The notes below the pieces were generated by a model. The model searched no databases and was not told the DNA's origin. It was given only the letters and a program-made list of their open reading frames with translations. A program made the translations under genes and the position numbers. Below are positions 1 through 10,984 of a DNA stretch of 64,000 nt, piece after piece (positions within the stretch are counted from its first letter, which is position 1; each line of letters starts with the position of its first letter). The DNA comes from Eublepharis macularius (lineage: Eukaryota > Chordata > Lepidosauria > Squamata > Eublepharidae): the NCBI RefSeq assembly GCF_028583425.1, contig NC_072801.1, positions 57,055,766-57,119,765 of the forward strand, given 5' to 3'.

Positions 1-58
1 GTCCCGGGTTGCCGGGAGAACTCTGCACTTCACATCCAACATCTGGACCTGCCCAAGT

Positions 59-1542
59 GTGCAGCAAGCGTACCTCTTGCTTATTGCTCACTGGTGGGAA
101 CCTGAGGCTGTTCTGGGTGGGGGCCGGGGGGAGGTGCCTAGAACAGCTAGTCAGGGAAGGATGGGAGACCACCAGGCCGGCTACTGCAAGGCCTTGCTTC
201 ATGCCAAGGTGCTCGGCGTGTCCCACACGGCGGAGAACATCACTGCCACCCTGAGGAGACAGTTGGAAGAGTGGGTAGGCCAGGGACCCACCAACGTGGG
301 ATGCATGGTGATGGACAGTGGCAAGAACATGAGGGCAGCGGCGCATCTAGTTAGCCGAGAGTGCATCTTCTGTGCGGCACACAAACTTCACCTAGTGGTG
401 AGAGATGCGCTGGGGTTGGGCTCCTCGAAGGAACCCCTTGATACCCGGACTCGTGAACTCCAGTTACTGATCCAGAAATGTCAGAGGCTCATGAGTCACT
501 TCTCGCGCAGCATGACAGCCACACATGAACTGCGCCAGAGGCAGGTCAGGACAGGTGTGCGAGAGCACGCTCTGATCACTGACAGGAGCACTCGCTGGAA
601 CTCCACCTGTGCCATGCTTGAGCGCTTGGTGGAGCAGCAGGCTGCACTCCACGCATGGCTCTCCGAGAGCCGCAGTGCGAGTCAGGTGGGTGAGTTCAGC
701 CTGGAGGATTGGCTCACTGTCACCCAGACAGTGGAGGTCCTGAAGCCCTTCAAGGACTTCACTATGGCGGTCTCGTCAGACACGGTGACCCTTGGTCTGG
801 TCAGTCCCCTGGTGCACACGCTCCAGAGGAATCTGGCCACCCTTGCAGACCAGGTCGCGCCTCATGCTGACCTCGTTCCAGCGGTGCACGCACTGGTGAG
901 AAGGCTGCAGCATGGCATAGTTGCCAGGCTAAATCCTCTCACGCAGATCGAGTCATACATGTTGGCGACCATGTGTGACCTGCGCATAAAGGTCAATTTC
1001 GCCGAGCGGGTCGGGAACGGGCTCTGCTCTTGGGTGAGGTGCAGGCAGGCCGAGAGGGGACACCTGTTGACAGGGGGGATGCGAGAGGGGCCCTGCCGTG
1101 TGGGTCCCTCTGACGCCCCCTCTGCGCAGCTGCTGCCGCCTGCCCCGCCCCGCCCCGCCCCGCCACCACCAGATTGCCAATGGAGATGGAGATGCTCCGG
1201 TGGGCCCTCCTCCCCTCTGGGGTCGTGAGGAACGTGAGAGAGGATTTGGCAGAGGCAATGGTCAGGGACTACCTCACGGAGCCCTGCGAGTTGCTCTCCA
1301 CCGATCTGCTCAGCTACTGGGCCAAGAAGGAGTCGGTCTGGCCGGACCTCTCCCTCAAGGTGCATCGCCTGCTCTCATGCCCTCCGACGAGTGTGGAGAG
1401 CAAGCACGTGTTTTCTCATGCGGGCGACATTGTCTGCCCACATCGCACTCACCTTCTCCCACGGAGAGTCGAGCAGTTGACCTTCCTGAAGGTCAACTCT
1501 CGCCTCTTCGATTTCTCAGGACTGGACTTCCAGAGTGACTGA
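59..1542 (+). pseudogene. hAT transposase, C-terminal half, broken frame
   Basis: The first part (59 to about 1010) contains the hAT catalytic-core signatures VMDSGKNMRAA, CAAHKLHLVV and DRSTRWNSTC, in the order seen in ZBED/hAT transposases. The last part (1174-1542) is in another frame and carries the hATC dimerisation block: CPPTSVESKHVFSHAGDIV followed by RTHLLPRRVEQLTFLKVN, the usual 'SERVFS.AG' and 'LP..VE.L.FLK' pattern. Between them, at 1010-1174, is a GC-rich stretch with CCCCGCCCCGCCCC runs that joins the two frames badly. It may be a frameshifting insertion or, less likely, an intron, since it has GTGAGG near its start and CTGCGCAG near its end. The N-terminus lies upstream of the window. 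By established knowledge of the family the enzyme would cut and paste the element; this copy looks inactive. Confidence 0.72.
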
Positions 1543-3049
1543 GGTGAGCCCAACTTGTGGCCTGCATCCTCTGCAAGTCCAATACTTTGGAATCGCGCTC
1601 TCCCCTGCATAAAACCCTGTAGACGCAGTTAAAACCGGCCAGTAGAGGGAGGGTGGTTAGGAACCAGTGGCAAAGGGAATCCACCCAGCAATTTGAAAGC
1701 CCCCCCCCAAGGAAATTCAAAACATCTCCCAGCACTGAGACAGACCCTGTGGGACCAAATTTATTCTGAAAAATAACGCCCCAGAAACATGGATTGCCAC
1801 TGGAGGGAGAAATAGTTTAGATAGGGATTGCTTAGGTGGGGATTAGGGAATGGGAAAATGTCAGATCCTGCTGTTTGGAATGTTTAAAATGTTTTTCAGA
1901 GTTGAAATCTTTGTTTAAAAAAAAAGAAACCCCAAAAAAGTTGAAATGTTTTTTAAGAGTTGACATTTTCTTTAAAAAAAAAAAAGTTGTAATAATGTTT
2001 TTTCAAAGTTGAAATGTTTATTTATAAAAAAAAAAAACAAAAAAAAAGGTTGAAATGTTACTGTTTGGTTTGCTTGGGGGGGGGATGCGGGAAGAGTTGG
2101 GGATGGGCACCAGCCAATGATGATGTCTCGCAGATTTTTCCAGGTAAATGCTGAGGCTGGTGTGGGGTTGGGGGGAAACCTCTGCAACACTGCTCCAGAA
2201 AGACCACTGGGCAGTGCCCACCTGTGCCACAGCTTTGTGTGGCTGAACTGAAAGCATAGCCAAAGGAAATGACATTGGTTCTGCTGGACCTTGTTGCAGT
2301 GGTTTACCCCCATTAAGTTTGGTTATGGAGGGATGGTTGGGAGATGGGCTCACGCGCATAGAGATAAAGAAATTTTGAAAGAGAAAAAGTCTTTGTGTGG
2401 TTTTTTGTTGTTATGGCGGAGGTGTTGAGGGGTTAAGCAAATAAGTTTTTTATTTCATGATAGTTGTGTTGTTTTCTGACTAAGACAATGCTGACCTGCC
2501 GGTGGGTGTGCCGTGCTACTGTGTAACCTAAATCTGTTCAAGAACAAAAGTGTTTTTGACCCATTTTGCCCTCCTGCTGTGTAACACACATCTTGTACAG
2601 ATGTTTTGAAGCTTTGGTAATTGCCTGATATTTATTGAGTTGTGTTATGTTTAAGTAGTGTGACTCACTGCAAGCAGGCTGTTATCTTGCCCTTTTGTGC
2701 CCTACTGCTGTGTAAATTTAAGCTGTTCATGAGGTGTTTTTGAAAGGTCTTGTGGTTTTGTTGTATCTCTTATTTGAAGCTAGTAGTTATGTTAATTTTG
2801 TCTACTGGACTTCTTTTTCCATGCCTTGTTGTGCCCTCCTACTATGTAACCTAAATCTGTTCAAAAATTTAGAGTTAGTTAAAAAAAAATTAAGATTCTT
2901 TGATGTGTAGTGAATTGTGTTTTTTGTGTGGGGGATGGTTACTGTGATTTGCCGTGATGTGTTGACCTATTGTACTTTGAAAGTGAGAAAATAAAGTTTT
3001 TTAAACTTGAAACGTGTGTGTGCTTCATTCTTTGATGTGAGGTTGGTTC

Positions 3050-3720
3050 CCAGCATAGGGAACAATGAGGCAGGCTGGCCAGCCTTCTCTGTAGGTGGTG
3101 GGGGTGTCAGGGGGTGGTTGTCTGTGTGTCAGGTGCTCTTTCCCAGGGACAAGTTGGCACTAAGAAGTGTGCCCACCATTGTGGCACCCCTGGGCTGTGC
3201 GGAATTGCCCTGGGAAAGAGAGTTTAGAAGTTCCCAGCATAGGGAACAAATGGGGAGGGCTGGCCAGCCTGTTCCTGGGGTTATGGGTGTGGGGCTGCTG
3301 GGGGTGGATTTGGGTCTGTGAGGGGCTAATGTGGGGATTTTGGTCTGTGTGTGGCTGCTGGGGGGGAATTGGGTTTGTGTGGGGCTGTAGGGGGTGGACT
3401 TTGGGGGCTGAGAGCACCTACTTGGGGAGGCCATGAAATGCCCCCCCAAGTGGGAGCAGGCTGAGCCTTGGTGGGGGGTGGGAGTAGAGGTGGGAGAAGG
3501 GCCCCAGAGGGTTGGGGGCATTTTGCATGCAAAACACCACCCCTGGCAAGACAAGCATCCCCCATGTGGAATTGGTGGAGAAAAGAGCACCTACTTGGGG
3601 AGGCCATGAAATGGTGGGGGGCCTTGGTGGGGGGTGGGAGGAAAGGTGGGAGAAGGGCCCCTGAGGGTTGGGGGGCATTTTGCATGCAAAATGCCACCCC
3701 TGGCAAGACAAGCCTGCCTC
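3050..3720. repeat. Subterminal direct repeats inside the hAT element
   Basis: Several phrases occur twice: GTTCCCAGCATAGGGAACAA at about 3049 and 3231, CACCTACTTGGGGAGGCCAT at about 3414 and 3588, and GCATTTTGCATGCAAAA at about 3518 and 3676. The second pair is part of a repeat of about 175 bp that includes a GGTGGGGGGTGGGAG tract. No gene is visible. Repeated subterminal motifs are common in hAT elements, where transposase binds, but binding is inferred here. Confidence 0.6.
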
Positions 3721-4094
3721 TTCATTTTTTCCCCATAGGAAATAATGAAGATTAGCAGCAGCAAGCTAAAAATACGTTCACGTTTCTCTTTTTTAGGCGA
3801 GGATAGGGGGACCTGGTTTGGGGGGCCATAATATGGTCCCCCAAAGTCCAATCGGTCTGAAACTTGGGAGGTTGTTATAGAGGAGTTAGAGGAAGGTCCC
3901 CACCAATTTTGGCTTGATTCAGTAGGAAAATGCCTCCCCCAGGCGTCCGGGAAGACGGAGGCATTTTCCCATTGAAAAGCAACCCAAAACAATACCCGAA
4001 GCGGTTGCCGAAACAGATTCTCGTTTCGGGTATACCCGAAACGAGAATCCCGAAACAGTGTGCCTTTGCACACCCCTAGTGGCCATTGTTCAGT

Positions 4095-4490
4095 GTGCTC
4101 GTTTGTGTTAAAAATTGAAATATTTCAATACCCTGCTGGTAGTGTGAGATAAATCTATCCCAATTTACCAACTGTAGCTTATGGTATCTTTTGCCCTTGT
4201 GGACTTCGGAACATTGGCATGTATGAGAGGTATCCCTAAGAGGATTATAGAACATTGTTCCCATATTAAAAACAGATATACTGAGTCACGATTAGTTCAA
4301 CATTTTATGACTCAGGGGCATGATGTGGATGAGTTAAAGATTTTTATTATACAAAAGTTTATACCTCACATATAGAACAGATGTTCTGAGACAATTATTA
4401 AGAGTAGAGGCTCAATGGATATATAACTTGAGGGCTTATTTTCCACATGGTCTTAATAATGTCTATAAATTATCATATTTCATTTAAAAT
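4095..4490 (+). mobile_element. Penelope-like element 3' end (GIY-YIG endonuclease remnant)
   Basis: Reading across two frames, the sequence gives VAYGIFCPCGLRNIGMYERY, then IPKRIIEHCSHIKNRY and LVQHFMTQGHDVDELKIF, then RVEAQWIYNLRAYFPHGLNN before a stop near 4485. This is the order found at the C-terminus of Penelope-like retroelements: a GIY-YIG nuclease with its CPCG motif, the R.(R)I.EH block, the HF...GHD block and the final 'YWI..L....P.GLN' block. The open stretch 4181-4375 covers the middle. At least two frame changes break it, and the reverse transcriptase upstream is missing. It sits directly against the hAT right end at 4079. Confidence 0.72.
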
Positions 4491-4944
4491 AATCACTTTA
4501 ATTGTGAGCAATACTCTGTACCTTTAAATGACATGCTGCAATTGTGGCTTGATATGTACTTAAATGGTAGTTTCACTCCCAATGTAAGAGAGCTAGCACC
4601 AGTGTTCAGATGAAGTGGGAGACTGTGGCCCATTAAATTGTTGCTGAACTGGGGGCTCCTATCATTTAATGTTTGTGTAAAATTCTTGGTAACTTTCCAT
4701 TTCAATGTGTATGATTGTAAGGGACTCTCTTGTTATGCCATTTAAAGTTTAAACTTCAAGATATTGCCATTTTCTTGAAAAGACTGTTGACAGTAATTTT
4801 AATTGGCCTTGGTTCAAAGCAGATTACAACACACCAGTTGTAAAACATCTTGAATAGTGGCATCTAGTAAAATAATTAGCACAAGACTTGGATATACACA
4901 AGTATATGTGTTCCCCAGTTTTCTTGGTCCTCCATCAGTTCCGA
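4491..4944. other. AT-rich gap, no gene seen
   Basis: About 450 bp of AT-rich sequence between the Penelope-like fragment and the LINE fragment. No coding frame, terminal repeat or RNA gene could be supported on either strand. Confidence 0.5.
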
Positions 4945-6425
4945 ACAGGAGGCCAATGGGGAGGGGTGGCAATTCTTACCTGTGAGACTTTCTCCTTCAG
5001 GCCACTTCCTGTCCCCAAGATCTCTGGCATAGATTGTCTGGGCCTCGTGTGGGGTGCCGAGGCTATCTGTTTGGTGTACTGACTGCCTAGCGCACCAGTA
5101 GATACCCTGCCATGCCTGTTGGAGGTGGTGGTGGGGTAGGCCTTGAAGTATCCCAGACTGTTAGTGCTGGGGAACTTCAATGTCCATGCTGGTGATGCTA
5201 CCTCTTCACAGGTTACAGACCTGGTGTCTTCCATGCCAGTGCTGGGACTCTCCCAATCTGTATTGACCCCTACACATTGAGCAGGCCACAAGTTAGATCT
5301 GATCTTCGGGATGGGAATTCACATGGATCTGGAAGTAGCGGAACTGGTGCCATAGTCAGACCATGTGGTCTTGAAGGCTCAGTTGGATGCACCCTTCCCA
5401 CCCCCCCGCAGGGGTGGCGAGCTGATTTATGCTCACCCACGGAGACTCATGGATACAATAGGTTTCCAGAATGCTCTGCAGGATCCAATGCTCCCTGGCA
5501 GGGTGTTAGATGAGCTGGTGGAGGACTCCATTAGCATTCCACACCCTGGGAAACTCTTACAGGATGACTCAGCCCAACCCCACCTTCCTGAGTAGATATA
5601 AATGACCTGCCAACATCTTTTCCACACTGTGACACTGAGAAATCACTGTCTTTTGGTGCTACACCTCTGAAGATGCCAGTCACAGCTGCTGGCAAAACGT
5701 CAGAAACTACAATGCCAAGACCACGGCTACACAGCCTGGAAAATCCACAACAACCATCGAGGACTGGAATGTCCTTCTCTCTGAAGTCATCAACAAAATT
5801 GCCCCCCGTCGCCCTCTCCATTCCCATGCCAGAGGGGATCCCTGGTATACAGAGGAGCTACTATGGAAGAAGCGAGAGCTGACACAGCTTGTGCAAGTGT
5901 GGCAACGATCTCAAGATGAAGAGGCAAGAACATCCTATATGAATATAGGCTTATTAAAGCCTATGAGGTGGTGGTGAAGGCTATGAAGAAGGAATATTAT
6001 GCAACCTCCATCATGTCAGCAAGCTCATGCCCAGCAAAATTGTTTAATGTAGTTCAATCACTGGTCTCCCTATCACAGGGAGACCACCAAATGTTGAATT
6101 CGAGTATTAACTGTGAGGCTTTGGGGAGCTTTTTTTCTGATAAAATCTCTCTACTACGACTTGCTGGCCACTATTGATAAAGTACATGAACTAAAGAGGG
6201 AGGCCCGCCTGGCCTCAACCAGATCCAGGACCTTCTTGGTCCTGGCCTTGGCCTTGTGGAACTCTGTCTATTGAAACCAGAGCCCAGCAAGATTTGTTGT
6301 CCTTTTGCTGGGCCCGTAAGACAGAGATGTTCTGCCAGGCATATAGTTGAGGTTGGGTTCCACCGGCCATGTAAGGGGAGGGGATGGACGAATGTTTTAA
6401 ATCCCTCCCCACCAGATTTTTTAAA
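4945..6425 (+). mobile_element. L2/CR1-type LINE fragments: endonuclease, linker and 3' tail
   Basis: Pieces of one LINE are visible in order. An apurinic-endonuclease region spans about 4960-5400 with LLVLGNFNVHAGDA, the words AGHKLDLIF and a terminal SDHVVLKAQ, the family's GDFN, LDLIF and SDH blocks. After an inserted repeat (5600-5757) comes a linker at 5760-6150 reading EVINKIAPRRPL then DPWYTEELLWKKRELTQL, typical of the endonuclease-to-RT linker of L2/CR1-like elements. Most of the reverse transcriptase is absent. At 6200-6420 is a 3'-terminal segment with the squamate L2-like tail phrase GTAAGACAGAGATGTTCTGC. Frames change several times, so the copy is dead and internally deleted. The exact clade was assigned by eye. 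Confidence 0.6.
5600..5757 (+). repeat. Dispersed repeat inserted in the LINE
   Basis: A block beginning around GACACTGAGAAATCACTGTC and containing CTGAAGATGCCAGTCACAGC and AATGCCAAGACCACGGC splits the LINE linker. A close second copy is at 56205-56345. Both end at CCACAACAACCATCG. The family was not identified; the 5' region of a retroelement is possible. Confidence 0.6.
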
Positions 6426-6984
6426 TCACCACTTTGTTTACCACAACTCTGTTACACCCAGAAATTACATCAGTATTGCCTACAGGTCTATCCAAGTGAA
6501 GATTGTACCCATTCATCCCTGCCACTGTTAAGTTTGTGATCCTGAATCATTTCAGTCTTAGAACTGATCTCATGTTGTAACTGATAAGTTTATTCCTTTG
6601 CTTTCAATAACTACTTTCGTTTTCTCCCAGCAGATGGTAAGGCAGACATTCCTTTCATTTGATAGTGGTTAATCTGACCTTGAGAGTCTGGAGTGTTGTG
6701 TTGCTCAGTCTGGCTAGTGTGTGAATTTTGGAAATGTTTCCCAGGCTGCTTCAATACCGGTGTTTCGGGGGGGAGGAGACTGGATGAGTATATTGTACGG
6801 TAACAGCCTGAAGCTTTATTCCGTTCAATGAGAAGTGACTAGTCTCAGCTGCTTTTTACTTCATGTACTCCTATGGACCTGTGTATATATACAATTCCTG
6901 AATAAAGATCATTTAGCCAAGAACATGTGTCATGCTGAAATGATCCAGGGATCTATCTGCCATAACCTGACATCCATAGTCTGA
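6426..6984. mobile_element. Unassigned stretch, possible degraded solo LTR
   Basis: No coding sequence is seen. A TATATATAC tract at about 6884 and AATAAAG at about 6901 sit before a segment ending in CTGACA, an arrangement like a long terminal repeat that would run from a TG near 6527 to a CA near 6973. No target-site duplication could be found at those ends, so the call is weak; ordinary intergenic sequence is equally possible. Confidence 0.2.
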
Positions 6985-8165
6985 CTGAGAGCTCACAGTA
7001 TTATTAGTGCTTGATCTAGTCAGCTCTCTAGGAGTGCTGGGCTAGGGCTCTACCCCCTCCCTCTGGTGCCAGGACTGCTGCCAGGCCCTGGGGCCAAGCT
7101 CAGAAGGCACCTCTGCTGAGGGCTCACAGTATTATTAGTACCTGATCTGGTCAGGTCTCTGGGAGTGCTGGGCTAGGGCTCTACCCCCTCCCTCTGGTTC
7201 CAGGGCTGCTACCTGCCTCTGGGGCCAAGCTCAGTGGGCACCTGGGCTGAGGGCTCACACTGATTATTAGTGCCTGATCTGGTCAGGTCTCTGGGAGTGC
7301 TGGGCTAGGGCTCTACCCCCTCCCTCTGGAGCCAGGGCTGCTGCCAAGCCATGGGGCCAAGCTCAGTGGGCACCTCAGCTGAGGGCTCACACTGATTACT
7401 ATCAGTGCCTGATCTGGTCAGGTTTCTGGGAGTGCTGGGCTAGGGCTCTACCCCCTCCCTCTGGTTCCAGGGCTGCTGCCTGCCTCTGGGACCAAGCTCA
7501 GTGGGCACCTGGGCTGAGGGCTCACACTGATTATTAGTGCCTGACCTGGTCCAGTTTCTGGGAGTGCTGGGTTAGGGCTCTTCCCCCTCCCTCTGGTGCC
7601 AGGGATGCTGCCAGGCCCTGGCGCCACGCTCACTGTGTACCTCGGCTGAGGGCTCACACTGAATATTAGTACCTGATCTGGTCAGGTCTCTGGCAGTGCT
7701 GGGCTAGGGCTCTAGCCCTGCTCTCTGGTGCCAGGGCTCCTGCCAAGCCGTGGGGCCAAGCTCAGTGGGCACCTGGGCTGAGAGCTCACACTGATTATTA
7801 GTGCCTGATCTGGTCAGGTCTCTGGGAGTGCTGGGCTAGGGCTCTACCCCCTCCCTCTGGAGCCAGGGCTGCTGTCAAGCCCTGGGGCCAAGCTCAGTGG
7901 GCACCTCGGCTGAGGGCTCACATTGATTATTGTCAGTGCCTGATCAGGTCAGGTCTGTGGGAGTGGCGGGCTAGGGCTCTAGTCCATCCCTCCCTCTGGT
8001 GCCAGGGCTGCTGTCAGGCCCTGGGGCTAAGCTCAGTGGACACCTCGGCTGAGGGCTCACACTGATTACTATCAGTGCCTGATCTGGTCAGGTTTCTGGG
8101 AGTGCTGGGCTAGGGCTCTACCCTCTCCCTCTGGTTTCAGGGCTGCTGCCAGACCGTGGGGCCCT
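6985..8165. repeat. Tandem array, about nine units of ~131 bp
   Basis: The phrase GCTCACA(G/C)TGATTATTAG or a close variant recurs at about 6988, 7122, 7252, 7383, 7517, 7649, 7780, 7913 and 8053. Each is followed by a GTGCTGGGCTAGGGCTCTA block and a CCAAGCTCAGTGGGCACCT block. Spacing is 129-141 bp. Some units carry a longer ATTACTATCAG or ATTGTCAG start (about 7393, 7923, 8063), suggesting sub-families within the array. The sequence is GC-rich and the frames through it are side effects of the repetition. It ends at about 8165, shortly before an L1 fragment. Confidence 0.85.
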
Positions 8166-8499
8166 GCAAGAAGGTGGGTGATGCCAGCTGCCTCTGGAGA
8201 ATACCTCAGTGGGACCCTCGGATGAGGCCTCGTGGTTGTTGGGAGATCTTCCCACTTCCCCTCCAAATGACATCTCTCCCTCCCATCCTTTCCACGAAGG
8301 CGGGAAGGTGGGTGCTCTTTGATGATGCAGCTCTGCTGCTGTAGCACATGAAATTGTACTTCATGGTGGCCCCCGTCAACGGAACCAGCTGTCCCCTCTG
8401 GGCAGGGGTGAATGGGTACTTCCATGACCAGTCACGTGACATCCTTTCCGCGAAGGCAGGAAGCTCAGTGATGCTGGAGGGAGCCTACGCCATTCATTT
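8166..8499. other. Unexplained GC-rich segment between array and L1
   Basis: About 330 bp with no recognised family. Two phrases, CATCCTTTCCACGAAGGCGGGAAG (8285-8308) and a near copy at 8440-8462, form a partial direct repeat, so this may be another short tandem or a fragment of a longer repeat. Minus-strand frames of 78 and 117 codons are open, but no domain was recognised. Confidence 0.35.
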
Positions 8500-10020
8500 G
8501 AATCACCTCTCCAACAAAATTCTCCTTGTTAACTCTTTCATAATTCTCAGACATTTTCCCTCGATCACTAACGGGCTCTCAAAATGCTTCCTGATCATTT
8601 CTTCCTTCATTCTTTTTGTAATTAATTGGGCAATAATATCTCTTGGAAAGTCTTTTTGCAGTGCATAGCTTGAATTAATTCTGTAAGCTATGTCCAAATT
8701 AGTTGCAATCTCTTCTGGTTGTTTATTTAAAAAATCTACTAGTATTTCTGTGATCTGCTCCTGAGCTGATTTTGACATAAATTCTGGGACGCCTCTAAAT
8801 CTCAGTTGTTTTTCCATAATTTTACATTCCATGACTGCCATCCTGTCGCTTAACACTGAAGTCTCTACCTTTAAATTTGTAGCCAAATTTTCTGTTTTTT
8901 TCTCCACATCCTGAACCTTCTGTTGGGTTACTTGGAGCTCTTTTCTGATCTCATCAATATTTTTTGCCAGTTCCGCCGCTTCTAATTTTATTGCTTCTTT
9001 AATATCCTTTAACAATGTTTGTTGTGATTTTTGTATAGTCTCATTAAGCTCCTTATTGCCCTCTGTTAACTTTTTATCCATGTTTTCAATAGCCGTCTGC
9101 CAGTCTTTATCTTTTTTCGACATCCTTGGGCTTGCTTTAGTACCTGCCCACGAGTCCGCTCTCTTTCTAAGCTCCGTTTTCTCGCTTGCCAATTTTTATA
9201 TTTGTAAATGCCTTTTCAAATTTAATACAGTTCCAAAATGTCGGGCGTCTTTTCTCTATGGTAAACTCTATGATGAAGCATTCAACCTTTCCCTTTCTTA
9301 AAATGGCGTACTTCCGTTTCCTCTTCTGTTCCTCTGTCGATCCTCTGATGCTTTTCTTCCGTTGCTTCTCCAATGTACTTCCTGCCTTTCTTTACACGTC
9401 TCATTGCTCTTGTAAACAAACTATCTTCTCGAGATACTTCTGCCGCTTCCCACGCTCCTTCCCTTCGCGTCGCTATCTCCCAAACCACAGGTATGTAAAC
9501 AAAAGTTCTTTTTGGCTCATTTACGTTTTAAAGTTTTTCAAATTCTCCAAAAAAATTCCCTGGGTGGCATTAATAGCTCTTCCCCTTTAATTAGATCTTT
9601 GATTCCCAATTAAAGCATTAGTCTTTAAGCCGAAATCGCATCCGTATGGGGAGATAGTAATCTTTACCTCTTAATCTCTTCTTTCGGGTTGTAATCGCTG
9701 CTTCTTTTGCCAATCTTCACTCAAATCTGTTACTGAGGCTTGGGTATGACGATCTTATGCCAATTCGTTGACTCCAAAGCTTCTGCAGAGATAACAGCTG
9801 CCCTTCTTCAAAGGGACCTCAAGGCAGGGGTAGAGTCCTTGATTCAGAACCCCCCCTCCGCTGAGATCACTCACTCTCGGGGCTACAAGCATTCCTGCCT
9901 GCTTTCTTCCTCGAAGCGGGGGTTTGCAGGTGGTCGAAGCATCTGCCAGCCTAAAAACAGCAACTTGGATGGTCCAGCTCCCTGGACCACGTCAGACTGC
10001 CATAGATCCAAACCAGAAGT
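8500..10020 (-). mobile_element. L1 LINE, 5' part only (5' UTR and most of ORF1)
   Basis: On the minus strand the element starts at 10020 with ACTTCTGGTTTGGATCTATG, matching the start of the full-length L1 at 36415 (ACTTCCGGTTTGGGACTGAT). A 5' UTR runs from 10020 to about 9193 and shares a block with the other L1: both read [12 protein letters not shown] in one frame (about 9835-9875 here, about 36545-36590 there). ORF1 follows and stops abruptly at about 8503, where non-L1 sequence begins. Most L1 copies lose their 5' end; this one has lost its 3' end, so a later deletion or rearrangement must have removed ORF2 and the tail. Confidence 0.78.
8503..9192 (-). CDS. L1 ORF1p (RNA-binding chaperone), 3'-truncated
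   Basis: The 229-codon frame begins [16 protein letters not shown] heptad-rich region (about residues 30-110, with NMDKKLTEGNKELNETIQ and QVTQQKVQDVEKKTENL) looks like the ORF1p trimeric coiled coil. An RRM-like part follows with CKIMEKQLRFRGVPE (about 124-138), and the beginning of the C-terminal domain has DIIAQLITKRMKEEMI and CLRIMKELTRRILLER. It ends there, where related proteins continue with the rest of the C-terminal domain, as the second L1 at 37861-38145 does. ORF1p coats L1 RNA during retrotransposition. The frame is open with no stop, so this part is well preserved, but without ORF2 or a 3' end it is a relic. Confidence 0.82.
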   Translation of the reverse strand: MASEKTELRKRADSWAGTKASPRMSKKDKDWQTAIENMDKKLTEGNKELNETIQKSQQTLLKDIKEAIKLEAAELAKNIDEIRKELQVTQQKVQDVEKKTENLATNLKVETSVLSDRMAVMECKIMEKQLRFRGVPEFMSKSAQEQITEILVDFLNKQPEEIATNLDIAYRINSSYALQKDFPRDIIAQLITKRMKEEMIRKHFESPLVIEGKCLRIMKELTRRILLER

Positions 10021-10984
10021 CCCTCATTGGTTGGTTTCCTATTAAGTTACACTCTCCTACACATTTTATGTAAATATAACAGTTATACATAAACTACAAA
10101 ATCTTTTCATCTAGTTAATATACCAATGGCTAACTCCTACTTCTTTGCTTTGAAAAAGAACAGGTTCCCCCCCACCACCTAATCTCCTGTACCCAATCAC
10201 TATACTTTAAACTACAAAGTCTCTTTTGGTCTATTTTTAGTGTTTCACTTAACCTTTACTGTATTTGATATTTATTTAGCTAACTTTAGGGCTACATAAG
10301 GAAAACTGCCTGGAACTAGTCCCTTTTAATCAGTTAACATGATTTCATTTATCCAGTTGCAGTTGTCTTTGTTATAACTATTTCCTTATCTGATCACCTT
10401 TGCCTGGTTAACAGGGCAATTTTTAACTTGCCGCCTAATGAGCTTGTACATTCCCCTGGGCATTCAACCTTAACATAGCAGATGGTTTGAAAACCTAACA
10501 AGAAAACATTATATTCCATAAGACATTTACTTCTAACTCCACAACTTTAGATATTTAATTTTAATTCCACACCAGCCTCTTGCCATAAATGTGTCAGTTT
10601 CCTTTTCAGATAAGACGCAACCCTGTCAGGGAGGCCAGGAAGTTGTTCCAGCCCCCAGTGATTCCTCCCAGCTGCCATCCCTCCCATGGAGCTATTCCCC
10701 AGCAGCTCACTCCCAGGAAGGGAGGGCAGTGTCACCAGGCAGCAAAGATCACGGCCCGCCCATTGGCTATACCATTCATTGCCTCTTGCGTTCCTGTCAG
10801 GAGGCACCAAAGCCATTGGCAGGTTCTGGTCAGGCCATCAGGGGAACAGCAGGGCGGGTGCTCTCAGGAGTAGCTGTGCCAAACCTTCCCAGGCTCAAGT
10901 GCTGGAGTGGTTCATCTGCCAAAGCCCTTAGGTAGCAGTTGAGCAGTGTTGCTATTACACCAGTGTGCGTGCATAGGTGCAGGA
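10021..10984. other. No gene seen; AT-rich then GC-rich
   Basis: From 10021 to about 10550 the sequence is AT-rich with no frame or terminal repeat that could be recognised. From about 10560 to 10935 it becomes GC-rich, with short overlapping frames of no recognisable family. By position this is where a first exon of the next V2R gene would be expected, judging from the paralogous region at 44.0-44.6 kb, but no V2R exon 1 is present. Confidence 0.5.

Larger units (their letters stand above)
1..4079 (+). mobile_element. hAT DNA transposon, right-hand part (left end outside window)
   Basis: The block holds a hAT transposase C-terminal region, a long non-coding 3' region with a polyadenylation signal (AATAAA near 2990), and a right end. 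At 4060-4079 the sequence reads TTTGCACACCCCTAG, whose complement CTAGGGGTGTGCAAA is typical of hAT terminal inverted repeats. Just inside is a palindromic stretch rich in the words CGTTTCGGG and CCCGAAACG (about 4000-4060). From about 1550 to 3000 no reading frame is convincing; phrases such as TGTAACCTAAATCTGTTCA recur near 2520 and 2843, so this part is internally repetitive. The left end, and so the 8-bp target duplication, cannot be tested here. A domesticated ZBED-like host gene is the alternative, but the broken frame and the terminal repeat favour a transposon. Confidence 0.7.

Noticed and set aside
862-1365. A 167-codon minus-strand frame at the left edge
   Set aside because: It is antisense to the hAT transposase and has no features of its own.
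8206-8442. A p53-family-like word (YNFMCYSS) in a minus-strand frame
   Set aside because: Similarity stops after about eight residues. The zinc-binding and DNA-binding residues that follow in p53 proteins are absent.
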